Shown: one piece after another, positions 51,061 to 61,712 of the stretch
How the letters are laid out: each line of letters starts with the position of its first letter
How positions within the stretch are numbered: the stretch's first letter is position 1
Assembly: GCF_004345645.1 (NCBI RefSeq)
Contig: NZ_SLWS01000005.1
Coordinates: 558,001 to 622,000, forward strand
Source of the DNA: Actinocrispum wychmicini
GTDB lineage: Bacteria; Actinomycetota; Actinomycetes; Mycobacteriales; Pseudonocardiaceae
Direction: 5' to 3'
DNA: 64,000 nucleotides
The notes under the pieces: model-generated
Databases searched by the model: none
Told to the model about the DNA's origin: nothing
What the model saw: the letters and a program-made list of their open reading frames with translations, nothing else
Position numbers and translations under genes: made by a program

Positions 51061-53601
51061 TCACAGGCGCGGATCGACTGGTTCAGACTCGAGTGCCAGC
51101 ACGGCGAACACGCACTCGTGTACGCGCCACAACGGCTCGCCGCGAGCGACCCGGTCCAGCGCCTCGATGCCCAGTGCGTACTCGCGGCCTGCGAGCGAGC
51201 GCTTGCGGCCCAACCCACGCTTGCGCAGGCGGTTGAGATGCTGCGGCTCGGTGTAGTCGGGCCCGTAGATGATCCGCAGGTACTCCCGCCCGCGGACCTT
51301 TACACCCGGCTGCACCAACCCCTTCGCGCCCCTGGTCAGGTTCGCCATCGGCTTGACGACCATGCCTTCGCCGCCCGCCGCGGTCAGCTCGTCCCACCAC
51401 GTGACGCCGGCTTCGATGTCGTTCTCGCTGGTGGTGTCGACCAGCAGGCGTTTGGTGGGCGCGAACAGCGTCGGGTCCGCCGCCACCAGGCGGTCGGCGA
51501 TGGCCAGGTGCCAGGAGTGCGGCCGGGTGGCGAACGACTGGCCTTCGGCCGCGAGCACCTGGAACGGCGCGAGCTTGATACCCGCCAGCCCGTCGGTCGG
51601 CCAGCAGTAGCGGCGGTACGCCTCGCGGTAGGCCGCCGCGTTGCCGGCCCGGGACCGAGTCCTGGTCAGCAACTCCGTCACGTCGACACCACGGGAGTCC
51701 GCTGTGGACAGTGCGTCGATCGACGCCGCCAATGCGGCCTCGGCGGACGCGCCGACCGGGGCGTACTGGTGCTCGATCAGCCCGCCGGCCTTGGCGCTCC
51801 ACGGCATCAGCTCGGCGTCCAGCAGCACCCAGTCCGTGTTCAGCTCGTCCCACAGCACACTTACACCGGCCCGCACGCGCTCCAGGAGCCGCTCGGTCAG
51901 TTCGGGGCCGAAGAACGACCGGCCGGTCCGCGTGTACACGGCGCCGCCGCCGTCGATCCCGAACCGCGCGGCCCCGGATTCCCGGCACACCAGGACGACC
52001 GCCCGTGAACCCATGTGCTTCTCTTCGCACACAACGGCTTCCACGCCGTCGGCGCGGTAGCCGGCGAACGCCTCACGCGGGTGCTCCAGGACGTCCGGCA
52101 GGGTCGACGTCCCGGTCGGGCTCATCGTCGGCGGCAGGTACAACAGCCAACGCGGGTCCACGGCGAACCGGCTCATCACCTCCAGCGCCGCCGCGGCCTG
52201 CTCGGTCCGGACCGAGATCCGCCCGTGGTGCTGGGTCTCGACGATCCGCCGGCCGGACACGTCGTCCAGGTCGAGCACGTCCGGATCACGTCGCCCGGTC
52301 AGCTCGGTGGCCGCCGGCGCCTCGGGCACCAGCGGCCGGACCGGCTCGTACCAGACCTGGTGTGCCTGGACCGACACCACTTCCTTCTCCGGGTAGCGCA
52401 GTGCGGTCAACCGACCGCCGAACACGACACCGGTGTCCAGGCACATCGTCCCGTTGACCCACTCCGCGACCGGGGTCGGCGTGTGTCCATAGAGGACCAT
52501 CGCACGGCCGCGGTAGTCGTTCGCCCACGGGTAACGCACCGGAAGCCCGTACTCGTCGGTTTCACCCGTGGTGTCGCCGTACAGCGCGAAACTGCGAACC
52601 GTGCCCGACGCGCGACCGTGGTACGCCTCCGGCAGGCCCGCGTGCGAGACGACGAGTTTGCCGCCGTCCAGGACGTAGTGCGCGATCAGGCCGCCGCAGA
52701 ACTCCTCCACCTTCTTGCGGAAGTCCGCCGGCTCCGCGCCCAACTGGTCCAGGGACTCCGCGAGCCCATGGGTGACCCGCACGTTCCGGCCTCGCAGGGC
52801 GCGGACGAGCTTCTGTTCGTGGTTGCCGCAGACGCAGAACGCGGTGCCGTTCTCGACCATGCCCATGACCAGCCGCAGCACGCCCGGTGTGTCCGGGCCG
52901 CGGTCGACCAGGTCGCCCACGAACACCGCCCGGCGACCCTCCGGATGCGCGGCGCCCACCGGTCGGCCGCTGTCGTCGCGATCCAGCACGTAGCCCAGGG
53001 ATTCGAGGAGTTCCACCAGTTCGGCGCGGCAGCCGTGGATATCGCCGATCACGTCGAACGGGCCGGTCTCGTGCCGCTTGTCGTTCAGCAACGGCTCGAT
53101 CTCGATCTCCGCCGCCTCGACGTCCTCGGGCGTACGCAGCACGTACACGCGACGGAAGCCTTCCTTCTCCAACGACCGAAGCGACCGCCGAAGATCGTTG
53201 CGGTGCCTACGGATCACGTGCGCGCCGAAGTCACGGTCAGGGCGCGCGGCGTTCCGCTCGACGCACAGTGCTTCGGGCATGTCCAGCACGATCGCCACGG
53301 GCAGCACGTTGTGCTTCTTGGCCATCTCCACGAGGCTCTTGCGCGGCTCCCGCTGCACGTTCGTGGCGTCGATGACCGTTACGCGGCCGGCTTCCAGCCG
53401 CTTGGCGGCTACGTAGTGCAGCGCGTCGAACGCCGCAGCCGACACCGTCTGGTCGTTCTCGTCGTCGGACACCAGGCCACGGAAGAAGTCGCTCGAAAGG
53501 ATCTGCGTGCTCTTGAAGTGCTTGCGCGCGAACGTCGACTTGCCGGCACCAGACGCTCCCACGAGAGCGACCAGAGCCATGTCAGGGATAAGGAGTTTCA
53601 T
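51061..53601 (-). CDS. pnkp: Bacterial Pnkp: polynucleotide kinase-phosphatase-ligase (RNA repair)
   Basis: An 846-residue three-domain RNA repair enzyme. The kinase has Walker A VGASGAGKSTFARKHF at about residue 13; the phosphatase (metallophosphoesterase) has GDIHGC, GDLVDRGPDT and GNHEQKL; the ligase has EEKHMGSRAVVL, where Lys is the nucleotide-accepting nucleophile. Pnkp heals broken RNA ends, and with Hen1 it seals them with a 2'-O-methyl mark that blocks re-cleavage, protecting tRNAs from ribotoxins. ATG 53601 overlaps the Hen1 stop by 4 bases. It appears intact, but its partner is frameshifted. Confidence 0.95.
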   Translation of the reverse strand: MKLLIPDMALVALVGASGAGKSTFARKHFKSTQILSSDFFRGLVSDDENDQTVSAAAFDALHYVAAKRLEAGRVTVIDATNVQREPRKSLVEMAKKHNVLPVAIVLDMPEALCVERNAARPDRDFGAHVIRRHRNDLRRSLRSLEKEGFRRVYVLRTPEDVEAAEIEIEPLLNDKRHETGPFDVIGDIHGCRAELVELLESLGYVLDRDDSGRPVGAAHPEGRRAVFVGDLVDRGPDTPGVLRLVMGMVENGTAFCVCGNHEQKLVRALRGRNVRVTHGLAESLDQLGAEPADFRKKVEEFCGGLIAHYVLDGGKLVVSHAGLPEAYHGRASGTVRSFALYGDTTGETDEYGLPVRYPWANDYRGRAMVLYGHTPTPVAEWVNGTMCLDTGVVFGGRLTALRYPEKEVVSVQAHQVWYEPVRPLVPEAPAATELTGRRDPDVLDLDDVSGRRIVETQHHGRISVRTEQAAAALEVMSRFAVDPRWLLYLPPTMSPTGTSTLPDVLEHPREAFAGYRADGVEAVVCEEKHMGSRAVVLVCRESGAARFGIDGGGAVYTRTGRSFFGPELTERLLERVRAGVSVLWDELNTDWVLLDAELMPWSAKAGGLIEHQYAPVGASAEAALAASIDALSTADSRGVDVTELLTRTRSRAGNAAAYREAYRRYCWPTDGLAGIKLAPFQVLAAEGQSFATRPHSWHLAIADRLVAADPTLFAPTKRLLVDTTSENDIEAGVTWWDELTAAGGEGMVVKPMANLTRGAKGLVQPGVKVRGREYLRIIYGPDYTEPQHLNRLRKRGLGRKRSLAGREYALGIEALDRVARGEPLWRVHECVFAVLALESEPVDPRL

Positions 53602-54996
53602 GCCGCCACCTCGAAGACCGCGAGCTGGGTCGGCGGGCCGACCTCGGGGTCGTCCTGGCCGACGGGCAGATACCGGACCGCGTAGCCGTTTCGTTCCGCC
53701 ACGCCGTCCGCCCATGTCCGGAACTGGGCCCGTGTCCATTCGAAACGGTGGTCCGGGTGCCGGCTCTTGCCCGCCGGCAGCGTCGGGAACCGCACGTTGT
53801 ACTCCACGTTGGGTGTGGTGACGATGACTGTAATCGGTCGTGCGGCGCCGAAAACGCTGTGCTCCAACGCTGGCAGGCGCGACTCGTCCACGTGCTCGAT
53901 CACCTCCATCAACACGGCCGCGTCGTAGCCGGCCAGCGACCGGTCCACGTACGTCAACGCCGACTGCCGAAGCGTGAGGCGCTGACGGACCCGCTCCGGC
54001 GTGCGCTCGAACCGGCGGGCAGCGACCTCCAGAGCCCGCGCGGACACGTCCACACCCAGGATCTCGGTGAAGTCCTTCTCCTTGATCAGGTCACGCAGCA
54101 ACGCGCCACCGCCGCAGCCCAGATCGAGGATCCGGCGGGCACCGACCGACTTCAGGACGGCGATCACACTTCCCCGGCGCTGCACGGCAAGCGGCTCGGG
54201 CCGGTCCGGCTCCTCGGCCACGACCGGCTCGGCCAGCGCGTTGTCCAGGTCCTCCGCGTCGGTCTCGTCCGCCTCGGCCAGCCGGGCTCAACGCGAACCG
54301 GACGTAGGCCTTGCGGTGCGCGAGGTACCGGCGGCTGATGAACTCGCGTTCGGGATGCTCGGCCAGCCAGCCCTCGCCGGCCCGAAGCAGCTTGGTGACC
54401 TCCTCCTCGGTCACCCAGTAGTGCTTCGCGTTGTCCAGCACGGGCAGCAGCACGTACAGGTGACGCAGCGCCTCCCCGAGCCGCAACGTGCCGGTCAGTC
54501 GCAGGTCGACGTACGGCGACTGGCCCCACTCCGGGAACGCCGGGTCCATCGGCAAGCTCGTCGCCCCGACGTCCCAGCCGAGCGGCTCGAACAACCTGGT
54601 GACCAGGTCGGCGCCGCCGCGCGCGGGCAGCGCCGGGACGTGTACGTGCAGCGGGATGGCCTGGTCGGCCAGGTCCTGGTAGCTGCCGGCGATGCCGTTC
54701 ATCGCGGTCCGGAAGACCGAGCCAAGCGCGACCGCGAGCATCGACCCGGCCGCGTACGGGCGGTCGTTGACGTACTGGCCGAGAGTGAACGCGCTGTCAT
54801 GGCGGCCGCGGACGAGTTCGATCGGGTCGATGTCGACCAACAGCGCGGCCGTGCACTCGTCCGGTGTGGCGACCGGGTAGAACACGTGCGCGGTGCCGGC
54901 CGCGACCGTGAAGGACTGCGCCCGTTCAGGATGCTTGTGCAGCAGGAATCCCAAGTCGGTGGCCGGCCGGTGGGTGGTGGTCAACGTCAGTAGCAC
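53598..54996 (-). pseudogene. hen1: Hen1 RNA 3'-terminal 2'-O-methyltransferase, single-base frameshift
   Basis: Two pieces in different frames make up one Hen1. The N-terminal part (start 54996) begins MLLTLTTTHRPATDLGFLLHKHPERAQ and stays well conserved to RRYLAHRKAYVRFALS; then it loses coding character. The C-terminal part carries RRILDLGCGGGALL (SAM site), VLMEVIEHVDESRL and DHRFEWTRAQFRTW (metal-binding residues). The frames meet in a G3 run at 54284-54286. Removing one base there gives ARL-AEADETDAEDLDNALAEP-like sequence and exactly 465 residues, the usual length. It could be a genuine null mutation, a phase-variable site or a sequencing error. Confidence 0.85.
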
Positions 54997-55060
54997 GACG
55001 CAGAGTGTCCACCATCGGCTCGGCCTTCATCATCCGGTTTACGTCACTAGGGTGAGGGGC

Positions 55061-57049
<1,989 letters not shown>

Positions 57050-57090
57050 ACACGCGAGCATTGCACGTTCTACAGGCGTAGCTTGAGTAG

Positions 57091-57106
57091 TGATGTAATG
57101 ATGTAA
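57091..57106 (+). repeat. Tandem TGATGTAA repeat before the RHH-like gene
   Basis: Two exact 8-bp copies, TGATGTAATGATGTAA, 20 bases before the start. They could be adjacent half-sites for the ribbon-helix-helix-like protein encoded just downstream, and they contain -10-like TGTAAT boxes. Confidence 0.6.
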
Positions 57107-57125
57107 TCAAGCGACGGAGAACGTG

Positions 57126-57716
57126 ATGTTGGGAGTGGGTCACATGGGACGCGGAGGCTGGCAAGGCGCACGCGGTCGTGGACGAGGCGGCTGGCAGCAG
57201 GCGGACCTGCCGTCCGCGGACGACGCGGGCGCCTGGCTCACCGGCCGCCTGCCCGACGGCTGGTTCACCGAGCCGCCGACGGTGTCGGTGGACCGCGAGG
57301 AGATCATCATCGTCGGCGAGCTGCCGCCCCTCGAGGGCGAGTTCGAGGACGACGCGGCCCGCGCGGCGGCCGAGTCCGGCCGGATCAGCCGCTGGCGCGA
57401 GGACACCAGGGACGAGCGGATCGAGATCGCCCGGCAGGCCGAGCACCGCTACGCCCGTAAGGTCGCGTGGGGCGCCAAGCTCGGCTCGACCGAGGAACTG
57501 TTCACCACGATCTCCGCGCCGGTGATGACGCGCCTGCGTCAGCCGGAGCGGCTGATCCTGGACACCCTGGTCGACGCGGGTGTCGCGCGGTCGCGGTCGG
57601 AAGCCCTCGCCTGGGCCGTCCGCCTGGTCGGCGAGCACGCCGACACCTGGCTCGGTGAGCTCCGCGAAGCGATGTCCAAAGTGGACGACCTGCGGGCGAA
57701 AGGCCCTGAGCTGTGA
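57126..57716 (+). CDS. Hypothetical protein with C-terminal ribbon-helix-helix-like segment
   Basis: A 196-residue protein in three parts: a Gly/Arg-rich head (GRGGWQGARGRGRGGWQQ), an acidic middle (VDREEIIIVGELPPLEGEFEDDAARAAAESGRI), and a C-terminal stretch PVMTRLRQPERLILDTLVDAGVARSRSEALAWAVRLVGEHADTWL that looks like a ribbon-helix-helix DNA-binding fold. It may regulate itself through the tandem repeat. GTG 57123 and ATG 57126 are both possible starts. No partner toxin gene follows; a strong terminator does. Confidence 0.68.
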   Translation: MLGVGHMGRGGWQGARGRGRGGWQQADLPSADDAGAWLTGRLPDGWFTEPPTVSVDREEIIIVGELPPLEGEFEDDAARAAAESGRISRWREDTRDERIEIARQAEHRYARKVAWGAKLGSTEELFTTISAPVMTRLRQPERLILDTLVDAGVARSRSEALAWAVRLVGEHADTWLGELREAMSKVDDLRAKGPEL

Positions 57717-57721
57717 GAAAA

Positions 57722-57755
57722 GGGGTGGGCGCGCCCCCCGATGCGCGCCCACCCC
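57722..57755. terminator. Convergent terminator
   Basis: A 12-bp perfect stem, GGGGTGGGCGCG and CGCGCCCACCCC, with a 10-base loop, between the RHH-like gene and the minus-strand sigma-associated gene. Confidence 0.82.
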
Positions 57756-57762
57756 GCCCGGC

Positions 57763-58527
57763 CTAGGTCAAGGTGAAGGCCGGGTCGGTCAGCAGGGCGA
57801 TGAGCTGCTGTTCGTTGAGCGGGAACGGCCGTACGCCGGGCTGAACCGAGCCGGTCGAGGTGGCGGCGAAGTTGGTTTGAATGATGTTGACCGAAGTGCC
57901 GTCCCGCCGGTAGTGAACGGCGGTCTGATCACCCGGCCGCCTGCCGTCGGTCTTGCCTGTCCTGATGATCACCAAGCTGCCGTCCGGCTGCGGGCGACGC
58001 ACACACCCGTCGAAGCACTCGTCGTCCGGCAACCGCACCAGATACTTGCTGGAATACCCGCCGTTGACGGTCAGATTGAACGAGGCAGAGCCGTTGGCGT
58101 CCTGGAACCGTTTGGTCAAGGTCATCGAGTCCAGTTGCGTGTACTGCTGCCCGCTGGCGTTCTGGACGTCGGTCGCACCAGGCACGACGGACGGGAACAC
58201 AGCGTCCATGTGACCGTTGATCCTCGCTACTTGCGCGGTCTCGTCGAAGGGCGGTTGTGCGGTCGGCGATGGTGTCCACGGCACAGTCGTGGGGGGTGTG
58301 TTCGCCTCGGTCACCGGGACCGCGGTGGCACCGCCGCCGCGGAACACGGCAATGGCCGCCGCGGTCACCACGACCACCACAGCCGCTCCACCTAGCGCGA
58401 TGAAAGTGGCGCGCCGAGTGCGCTGCAGCTTGGCCGCGCGCGTGACAACCTCGTCGGGGTCGAAACCCAGGTCGGGTTCCACCAGAGTGAGGCTGCGCAG
58501 CCCCGATTCGATCTCATGGTCGTTCAT
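57763..58527 (-). CDS. Membrane protein partner of the SigE-type sigma factor
   Basis: A 254-residue single-span protein. The cytosolic part (1-41, MNDHEIESGLRSLTLVEPDLGFDPDEVVTRAAKLQR) is followed by a helix (ATFIALGGAAVVVVVTAAAIAVF, 41-63) and an outside domain with one Cys pair (DDECFDGCVRR). The layout, and the 4-base overlap with the sigma gene, are those of proteins paired with SigE-family sigma factors in actinobacteria; they probably act as anti-sigma factors, although no zinc motif is present. Signal unknown. Confidence 0.78.
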   Translation of the reverse strand: MNDHEIESGLRSLTLVEPDLGFDPDEVVTRAAKLQRTRRATFIALGGAAVVVVVTAAAIAVFRGGGATAVPVTEANTPPTTVPWTPSPTAQPPFDETAQVARINGHMDAVFPSVVPGATDVQNASGQQYTQLDSMTLTKRFQDANGSASFNLTVNGGYSSKYLVRLPDDECFDGCVRRPQPDGSLVIIRTGKTDGRRPGDQTAVHYRRDGTSVNIIQTNFAATSTGSVQPGVRPFPLNEQQLIALLTDPAFTLT

Positions 58528-59036
58528 GTCTGGTTGCTCCTGTCGGTCAGGTCCAGCCGGTCCACGATCTGACGCAAGGTGGTCAGACCACGGGAGGTCT
58601 GGCTTTTGACGGTTCCTTCGGAGCAGCGCATGGCGGCGGCGACCTCGGCGATCGAGAGGTCATCGCAGTAGCGCATGACGACTGCGGCGCGTTGTTTCGA
58701 CGGTAGCTTGGCGAGCGCGTCCACCAGGATGTCCGAGATGCCAGGGATCCGGTCGACATGCTCGGTCTCGGGCACGATCCCGTCCCGGTTCTCCCGCCTG
58801 CGCCACGGCCGCCGTCTCTCGTCCAACCAACACCGGAGCAGAACCCGCCGCATGTAGTTGTCGAAGCCCGCGCTGTCCTTCACCCGGGGCCACGCCCGGT
58901 AGAGCTTGAACAACGCGGTCTGGACCAGATCCTCAGCCAGGTGCCAGTCCCCACACAGCAGGTACGCGGTTCGGCGCATGGACAGCGTCCGGGCGCGGGC
59001 GAAGTCCCGGAATCCTGTGTCGTCCTCAGCCTTCAT
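58524..59036 (-). CDS. SigE-family ECF RNA polymerase sigma factor
   Basis: A 170-residue ECF sigma factor. Region 2 is FRDFARARTLSMRRTAYLLCGDWHLAEDLVQTALFKLYRAWPRVK; region 4 is LPSKQRAAVVMRYCDDLSIAEVAAAMRCSEGTVKSQTSRGLTTLRQIV. The AYLLCGDWHLAEDLVQ block marks the SigE-type group, which is very abundant in actinobacteria. It is the first gene of a two-gene unit with the membrane protein. Regulated genes cannot be named. Confidence 0.93.
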   Translation of the reverse strand: MKAEDDTGFRDFARARTLSMRRTAYLLCGDWHLAEDLVQTALFKLYRAWPRVKDSAGFDNYMRRVLLRCWLDERRRPWRRRENRDGIVPETEHVDRIPGISDILVDALAKLPSKQRAAVVMRYCDDLSIAEVAAAMRCSEGTVKSQTSRGLTTLRQIVDRLDLTDRSNQT

Positions 59037-59248
59037 TCGGCCTCCTCGCCTTGTCCCGTCATTACCTACGGACGGCGATCCGGCCGAAGTTGCCTCATCC
59101 GAGCAGAACCTTCACTCCCGAGCCCCATCCCGCACCGGTCGAAGAACCACCCACCCACATCGACCTGCAAGCCGGCTGAGACACGCGGTGCGCCTTATGT
59201 CACCCGTTGGGGCGGTTCAACCGGGTGCGTGTGCGGTAAGAAACAGCT

Positions 59249-59463
59249 ATGGGCGGCAAGCGGTTCGTGGCGCCACTGGCGGTGGGTATCGTCGCCGTGG
59301 TCGCGTTCGCAACAATGCATGGCACGGCGGAGCGGACCTACCCACCTGCATCGGGACCAACACCACCGTCAAGGTTCACGTGCAGCTGGCCATCGTCGAT
59401 GTCGAGCCTGTCCGGAACGGTATCGGCGGGCCGCACGTGGTCTGGCTGCGTTGCCTCGCCTGA
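59249..59463 (+). pseudogene. Small secreted-protein gene, apparently frameshifted
   Basis: The first 30 codons (MGGKRFVAPLAVGIVAVVAFATMHGTAERT) encode a signal-type helix with good G/C third positions. After about 59335 the third-position bias jumps to another frame, which reads DLPTCIGTNTTVKVHVQLAIVD and then VEPVRNGIGGPHVVWLRCLA before stopping at 59463. In the original frame the codons are atypical (CCA CCT GCA TCG). One lost base near 59330-59345 would give a 71-residue exported protein with two Cys. It is either decayed or a sequence error. No family is known. Confidence 0.5.
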
Positions 59464-59484
59464 TCCAGAAGGGTGAAACCCCAG

Positions 59485-60159
59485 CTAGGGGTACATGGCC
59501 AGCCAGATCGCGATGTAGTGGCAGATCGCGGCCAGGATGGTCGCCGCGTGGAAGAACTCGTGGTGCCCGAAGTGGCCGGGCCAGGGGTTGGGCCACTTTG
59601 TGGCGTAGAAGACCGCGCCGACCGTGTAGAACAGGCCGCCGGCCAGGATCAGGACCAGGGCTGCCGCGCCGGCGTGCGAGAGCAGGTCCGGCAGCACGAA
59701 GATGGCCACCCAGCCCAGTGCGATGTAGATCGGGGTGCCGAGCCAGCGGGGGGCGTGCGGCCAGATGAGTTTCAGTGCCGTGCCCGCCAGGGCGCCGCCC
59801 CAGACCACCGAGAGGACGACCATGCCGGTGGCGTGGGGCATCGCCAGTAGGCAGAAGGGGGTGTACGTGCCCGCGATGAACACGAAGATCATCGAGTGGT
59901 CCAGGCGTTTCATCCATGCCCGGCGCCGCTCGGTTTCCCACCAGGTCCGGTGGTAGACCGCGCTCACGCCGAACAGGCCGAGCACCGTGGCACCGTAAAT
60001 CGAGGTCGCGAGGGCCGCCGTTCCGGACACCGTCGACGCCGCCAGCGAGATGAGTACGGCGCCGGTGGCGATCGAGACGAAGAAGGACCAGAAGTGAAGC
60101 TTCCCCCGCATGCTCGGTTTGTCGGCAGGTGTGGGCCGTTCGAGTGTCGCTGCGGTCAC
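59485..60159 (-). CDS. Hemolysin III (PAQR/YqfA-type membrane protein)
   Basis: A 224-residue protein with seven membrane helices. The PAQR/Hly-III signatures are GKLHFWSFFVSIATGAVLI, SAVYHRTWWETERRRAWMKRLDHSMIFVFIAGTYTPF and GHFGHHEFFHAATILAAICHYIAI, with the His and Asp residues that bind zinc. It probably influences lipid order or hydrolyses a lipid; true hemolysis is doubtful. It corresponds to Rv1085c in position. Confidence 0.92.
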   Translation of the reverse strand: MTAATLERPTPADKPSMRGKLHFWSFFVSIATGAVLISLAASTVSGTAALATSIYGATVLGLFGVSAVYHRTWWETERRRAWMKRLDHSMIFVFIAGTYTPFCLLAMPHATGMVVLSVVWGGALAGTALKLIWPHAPRWLGTPIYIALGWVAIFVLPDLLSHAGAAALVLILAGGLFYTVGAVFYATKWPNPWPGHFGHHEFFHAATILAAICHYIAIWLAMYP

Positions 60160-60302
60160 GCTGTGAGGCTACGGGACCGTAAGTTGGCTTTGTAGACCGC
60201 CGGGCGGAGTCCACAGGGTCTTCACAGGTTCGAAACGTTTTTGTTCCCGGTGGGCTCAGTCGATGCCGGCCAACCGCCCGGATGTGGGTACGCTGTTCGG
60301 AC

Positions 60303-61091
60303 GTGGCTCGCAGTTGGATTCGCAAACGCGGCGCGGACGTGGTCTACGGACTCTACGAGCGCCGGCTGTCCTGGCAGGTCAAGGGCCTGCCGCGGCCGCG
60401 GCATGTGGGGGTCATGCTGGACGGCAACCGCCGGTGGGCACGTGAGGCCGGCTTCACCGACGTCGCCGACGGGCACCGGGTGGGTGGTCGTCGGATCCAT
60501 GACCTGTTGCAGTGGTGCGCCGAGTCGGGGGTGGAGGTCGTCACGCTGTGGCTGCTGTCCACGGACAACGTCAATCGGCCCGAGTCGGAGCTGGTCCCGC
60601 TGTTGGAGATCATCGGCGACGTCGTGGACGAATTGGCCGAACCCGGCCTGCCATGGCAGCTGAAGATCCTCGGCGCGCTCGACGTCTTACCGCAGGAGAC
60701 CTCTGACCGGCTCAGTGCCGCGGCTGCGCGCACGAAAGGCCGGACGGGGCTGCAGGTCAACGCCGCGGTGGGGTACGGCGGCAGGCGCGAGATCGCCGAC
60801 GCCGTGCGCAAGCTCCTGCTCCAGCACGCCGAGGTCGGCACCACGATCGAGGAACTGGCCGAGGTGCTGAGCGTCGACCACATCGCCGAGCACCTGTACA
60901 CCTCCGGGCAACCCGACCCGGACCTGGTCATCCGCACGTCCGGGGAGCAGCGGATGTCCGGGTTCCTGCTGTGGCAGTCGGCGTACTCGGAGATCTGGTT
61001 CTGTGAGGCCTACTGGCCGGACTTCCGACGTACCGACTTCCTGCGGGCGCTGCGGGACTTCGCCATCCGCCACCGCCGGTTCGGTTCCTGA
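60303..61091 (+). CDS. Short-chain Z-isoprenyl diphosphate synthase (undecaprenyl synthase family)
   Basis: A 262-residue cis-prenyltransferase. HVGVMLDGNRRWAREAGF (catalytic Asp), GHRVGGRRIHDLLQWC, LWLLSTDNVNRPESEL, LQVNAAVGYGGRREI, DPDLVIRTSGEQRMSGFLLWQSAYSEIWF and YWPDFRRTDF are all present. It extends prenyl diphosphate with Z bonds for lipid carriers; the neighbour of hemolysin III in mycobacteria is the (2Z,6E)-farnesyl synthase Rv1086, so the short product is likely. GTG 60303 is 8 bases after a TACGCT box (leaderless). Confidence 0.92.
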   Translation: MARSWIRKRGADVVYGLYERRLSWQVKGLPRPRHVGVMLDGNRRWAREAGFTDVADGHRVGGRRIHDLLQWCAESGVEVVTLWLLSTDNVNRPESELVPLLEIIGDVVDELAEPGLPWQLKILGALDVLPQETSDRLSAAAARTKGRTGLQVNAAVGYGGRREIADAVRKLLLQHAEVGTTIEELAEVLSVDHIAEHLYTSGQPDPDLVIRTSGEQRMSGFLLWQSAYSEIWFCEAYWPDFRRTDFLRALRDFAIRHRRFGS

Positions 61092-61108
61092 CCCGGATCG
61101 ACGGCAAA

Positions 61109-61137
61109 GCGCCGGGAACCAGTGGTTCCCGGCGCTC
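61109..61137. terminator. Convergent terminator
   Basis: A near-perfect palindrome with 14-bp arms (AGCGCCGGGAACCA and its complement) around one base, between the prenyl synthase and a small secreted-protein gene. Confidence 0.8.
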
Positions 61138-61153
61138 CGACACCTGTCGGGTG

Positions 61154-61447
61154 TCAGTGCTCGTTCTGGCTCCCGATGCCGCCGCTGGCGCAGTTGTTGA
61201 CGATCGAGGGGGACAGGATCGGCACCGCCGCGCCCAGCACGCCCACGTTGTTGCCGCACACACCGGCGATCACGTTGAGGTTGATGTTCTTGGCGATGTC
61301 GATGTCGTTCAGGTTCACGAGGCCGACCTGGCCGTTGTGCGCGTCGTTGATGCTACGGACGTGGTGGCTCTGACCGGCGAAAGCCGGCCCACCGAGCATC
61401 AACAGTCCCGCCGCCGCGGCGGCAATCACACCAGCCTTCTTCAACAC
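61154..61447 (-). CDS. Small secreted protein, chaplin/rodlin-like layout, copy 1
   Basis: A 97-residue exported protein. The signal peptide is VLKKAGVIAAAAAGLLMLGGPAFA. The mature part, about 70 residues, has NGQVGLVNLNDIDIAKNINLN, then VIAGVCGNNVGVLGAAVPILSPSIVNNC with two Cys. The plan resembles small surface-active aerial-hyphae proteins of streptomycetes, but the sequence is not a chaplin or rodlin proper. The GTG start (61447) has AGGAG 9 bases upstream. It has a paralogue 560 bases away on the same strand. Confidence 0.78.
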   Translation of the reverse strand: MLKKAGVIAAAAAGLLMLGGPAFAGQSHHVRSINDAHNGQVGLVNLNDIDIAKNINLNVIAGVCGNNVGVLGAAVPILSPSIVNNCASGGIGSQNEH

Positions 61448-61555
61448 TTCAGCACACTCCTCGAGTCGGGGGGATTGTGGAGACGGTGGGAATCCCGTTG
61501 CTCCTATGCGCAGAGAACCTACTCTGTAGGTGGCCGGCCACCTGCCCGAATTCCC

Positions 61556-61566
61556 CGATCGTGTGA
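61556..61566 (-). promoter_or_regulatory. Shared upstream element of the secreted pair (copy 1)
   Basis: TCACACGATCG on the minus strand, 109 bases before the start. A GAGTAGnTTC box lies 31 bases downstream of it. The same two elements occur before the paralogue at nearly the same distances. Confidence 0.5.
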
Positions 61567-61653
61567 CCCGGTCGGCGGCAGAATTCCCCATTCCGGTGAT
61601 ATTCACGCCGATCGGCGTGTCGGTGGTTTCGTTCTGTCACGGGGTACGAAAAA

Positions 61654-61688
61654 CGCGAGGGGTACCGGCGAACCGGACACCCCTCGCG
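61654..61688 (-). terminator. Intrinsic terminator of the second small secreted gene
   Basis: A 10-bp stem, CGCGAGGGGT and ACCCCTCGCG. On the minus strand it is followed by TTTTTC, a true U-run, which is rare in this window. Confidence 0.85.
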
Positions 61689-61712
61689 CTGGCTTGACCA
61701 GGAAGGACCAGG

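Noticed and set aside
52015..53685. 556-codon open frame on the plus strand
   Set aside because: Antisense to the intact Pnkp coding sequence, with no recognisable domain.
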